Source of the DNA: Methanobrevibacter sp. | GTDB lineage: Archaea; Methanobacteriota; Methanobacteria; Methanobacteriales; Methanobacteriaceae | Assembly: GCA_009776495.1 (NCBI GenBank) | Contig: WRNS01000080.1 | Coordinates: 1 to 5,430, forward strand | Reading direction: 5' to 3' | DNA length: 5,430 bases | In this document: positions 4,411-5,430 of the stretch, piece after piece | Layout of the letters: each line of letters starts with the position of its first letter | Position numbering within the stretch: the stretch's first letter is position 1 | Notes under the pieces: generated by a model | Databases searched by the model: none | What the model was told of the DNA's origin: nothing | The model's input: the letters and a program-made list of their open reading frames with translations, nothing else | Translations under genes and position numbers: made by a program

Positions 4411-5181
4411 TTAAATTTTTCCAAGGGTGTCTCCTCTCAAACCTCTTCTAATGGTTTCAAGAGAAGTGATATCATTTGAAGAAATATTTCCCAAATTAAC
4501 TTCTGATCCAACCTTTAAAACAAAATAAATCTGCTGATCTTTGTTTGGAGCTTCCCAAATGATTTTTTCATTGGGTAAATTTTTCAGTAAATAGTTAACT
4601 TCTTCATCTTTAGCATTACCTGATTTATCAAAGATACCAATATTTTTTCCACCTTCTCTAGCTTCTATAATTACTTTACTAGAGCCAGCTTTGATTTCAT
4701 CTTTAATTGATTCAACTCTTTCATCTATACTTATCTTTGAATCTTTTTCGGGATCCTTTTTACCGACTTCTGAAATCACATTAAATCCTTTATCTTTTGC
4801 AGTAGCTATGAAATCTAATTTTTCTTCTGTTTTCATATCTGTTGAACCATCAGATATTTCAATGGTTTCAAAACCCATTGATGCAGCTTCTTTGAAATAA
4901 TTTGAAACCTTATTTTGACTGTAAGCTATTTCAAAAAGGGTTCCTCCAGGATAAGGGATGATATCAAAGGACTTATACATTTTTATTTTCTTCATAACAA
5001 TATCTCTATCATGAACTACTATGGTTCCCCAGCCAAATTTTAATAGGTCTACATAGTCTCCAGCTATTTCCATCAAACTTTTTCCTGTTTCATATCCTAA
5101 TCCTTTGTCCAATGCCATTGTAAGTCCATTATTCCTTGGTTTATCTGATCTATTTGGAAGAAGAAAGTTAAATGATTTCAT
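4411..5181 (-). CDS. comA: Phosphosulfolactate synthase, coenzyme M biosynthesis (ComA)
   Basis: A complete 256-residue protein of normal family length. ComA joins sulfite to phosphoenolpyruvate to give (2R)-phosphosulfolactate, the first committed step to coenzyme M (2-mercaptoethanesulfonate), the methyl carrier of methanogenesis. It is a cytosolic Mg-dependent TIM barrel (PF02679). Conserved stretches appear in order: KPRNNGLTMALDKGLG (14-29), DYVDLLKFGWGT (42-53), PYPGGTLFEIA (76-86), FETIEISDGS (104-113), VISEVGKKDP (135-144), VIIEAREGGKNIGIFD (170-185), then IIWEAPNKDQQIYFVLKVG and the C-terminal NLGNISSNDITSLETIRRGLRGDT. The start ATG has an AGGTGA ribosome site 4 nt upstream. No other coenzyme M genes lie next to it in the window. 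The upstream region carries four iterated repeats that may contain its promoter. There is no sign of damage. Confidence 0.97.
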   Translation of the reverse strand: MKSFNFLLPNRSDKPRNNGLTMALDKGLGYETGKSLMEIAGDYVDLLKFGWGTIVVHDRDIVMKKIKMYKSFDIIPYPGGTLFEIAYSQNKVSNYFKEAASMGFETIEISDGSTDMKTEEKLDFIATAKDKGFNVISEVGKKDPEKDSKISIDERVESIKDEIKAGSSKVIIEAREGGKNIGIFDKSGNAKDEEVNYLLKNLPNEKIIWEAPNKDQQIYFVLKVGSEVNLGNISSNDITSLETIRRGLRGDTLGKI

Positions 5182-5185
5182 ATAT

Positions 5186-5191
5186 TCACCT
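5186..5191 (-). promoter_or_regulatory. Ribosome binding site of comA
   Basis: AGGTGA on the minus strand, 4 nt before the ATG. It matches the end of methanogen 16S rRNA and confirms the start. Confidence 0.85.
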
Positions 5192-5203
5192 TTTGATAAA
5201 TTA

Positions 5204-5333
5204 TATTTTTAATGGTTGAAAATTAAGTTTAGATTTATTTTTAATGGTTGAAAATTTAGTTTATTATTTATTTTTTAATGATTATTGAAATTAAATTTAT
5301 TAATGATATTAATGATTATGGAAATTATGTTTA
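5204..5333. repeat. Four iterated ~33-nt repeats upstream of comA
   Basis: The cores are AATGGTTGAAAATTAAGTTT(A) at 5211-5231, AATGGTTGAAAATTTAGTTT(A) at 5243-5263, a diverged AATGATTATTGAAATTAAAT at 5277-5299 and AATGATTATGGAAATTATGT at 5311-5333. Starts are spaced 32, 34 and 34 nt, about three helical turns. The first two units match as full 32-nt tandem copies (5204-5235 and 5236-5267). On the minus strand the stretch between cores reads AAAAATAAA, a TATA-like string; the one at 5233-5242 would place the transcript start about 30 nt before comA. They may be stacked operator/promoter units or a simple minisatellite. Confidence 0.7.
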
Positions 5334-5430
5334 TTATTCATAACTTTTTTTTTTTAAATGTCATAGCTATATTTTTTTAAAATTAAAAATGTATTTTTTT
5401 TTAAATATCAATTTATATCATAATGTATAT
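5334..5430. other. AT-rich end of the window without a visible gene
   Basis: There are T-runs at 5345-5355 and 5392-5401 and a TAGCTA at 5364-5369. Nothing coding is seen on either strand. Confidence 0.5.

Noticed and set aside
4691..4900. Plus-strand reading frame inside comA
   Set aside because: It is an antisense shadow of comA, whose frame is intact and conserved.

Overview
The window looks like a piece of a methanogenic archaeon of the order Methanobacteriales, most likely Methanobrevibacter or a close relative. The DNA is very AT-rich. It carries ComA, which is committed to coenzyme M biosynthesis, the archaeal transcription factor TFE, a CofE-like protein, and the tail of what looks like a surface adhesin-like protein of the kind common in gut methanobrevibacters. 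Shine-Dalgarno sites match the AGGAGGTGA type. Genus is an inference; no rRNA is present.

Layout. Positions 1-197 (+) are the last 64 codons of a secreted adhesin-like protein, followed by strong T-tracts. Positions 286-1395 (+) hold no intact gene. They contain at least three decayed pieces of DUF1016/YhcG-type PDDEXK nuclease genes: piece A (286-520), a short piece C (870-941) and piece B (1046-1395). Piece B reads as an open N-terminal fragment only because one base is missing near 1276; repaired, it continues into the same conserved block found in A and C. All remaining genes are on the minus strand: comA (5181-4411), a CofE-like gene (4300-3275), TFE (2792-2271) and an HDIG-domain hydrolase of the TIGR00295 type (1926-1438). 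Long AT-rich gaps separate them, so each may have its own promoter.

How it fits together. The minus-strand block is chromosomal core: cofactor biosynthesis (ComA; the CofE-like protein of unresolved function) and basal transcription (TFE). The plus-strand left third is accessory and decaying. The best non-gene signals are four ~33-nt iterated repeats upstream of comA, with a related single copy before the CofE-like gene; three 42-bp tandem repeats coding for a lysine/asparagine-rich extension of the CofE-like protein; a marked excess of the hexamer TAGCTA; and paired base changes that preserve a perfect 19-nt palindrome in two diverged nuclease-gene copies. I saw no CRISPR array, tRNA, rRNA or intact mobile element, and no convincing new multi-gene system.
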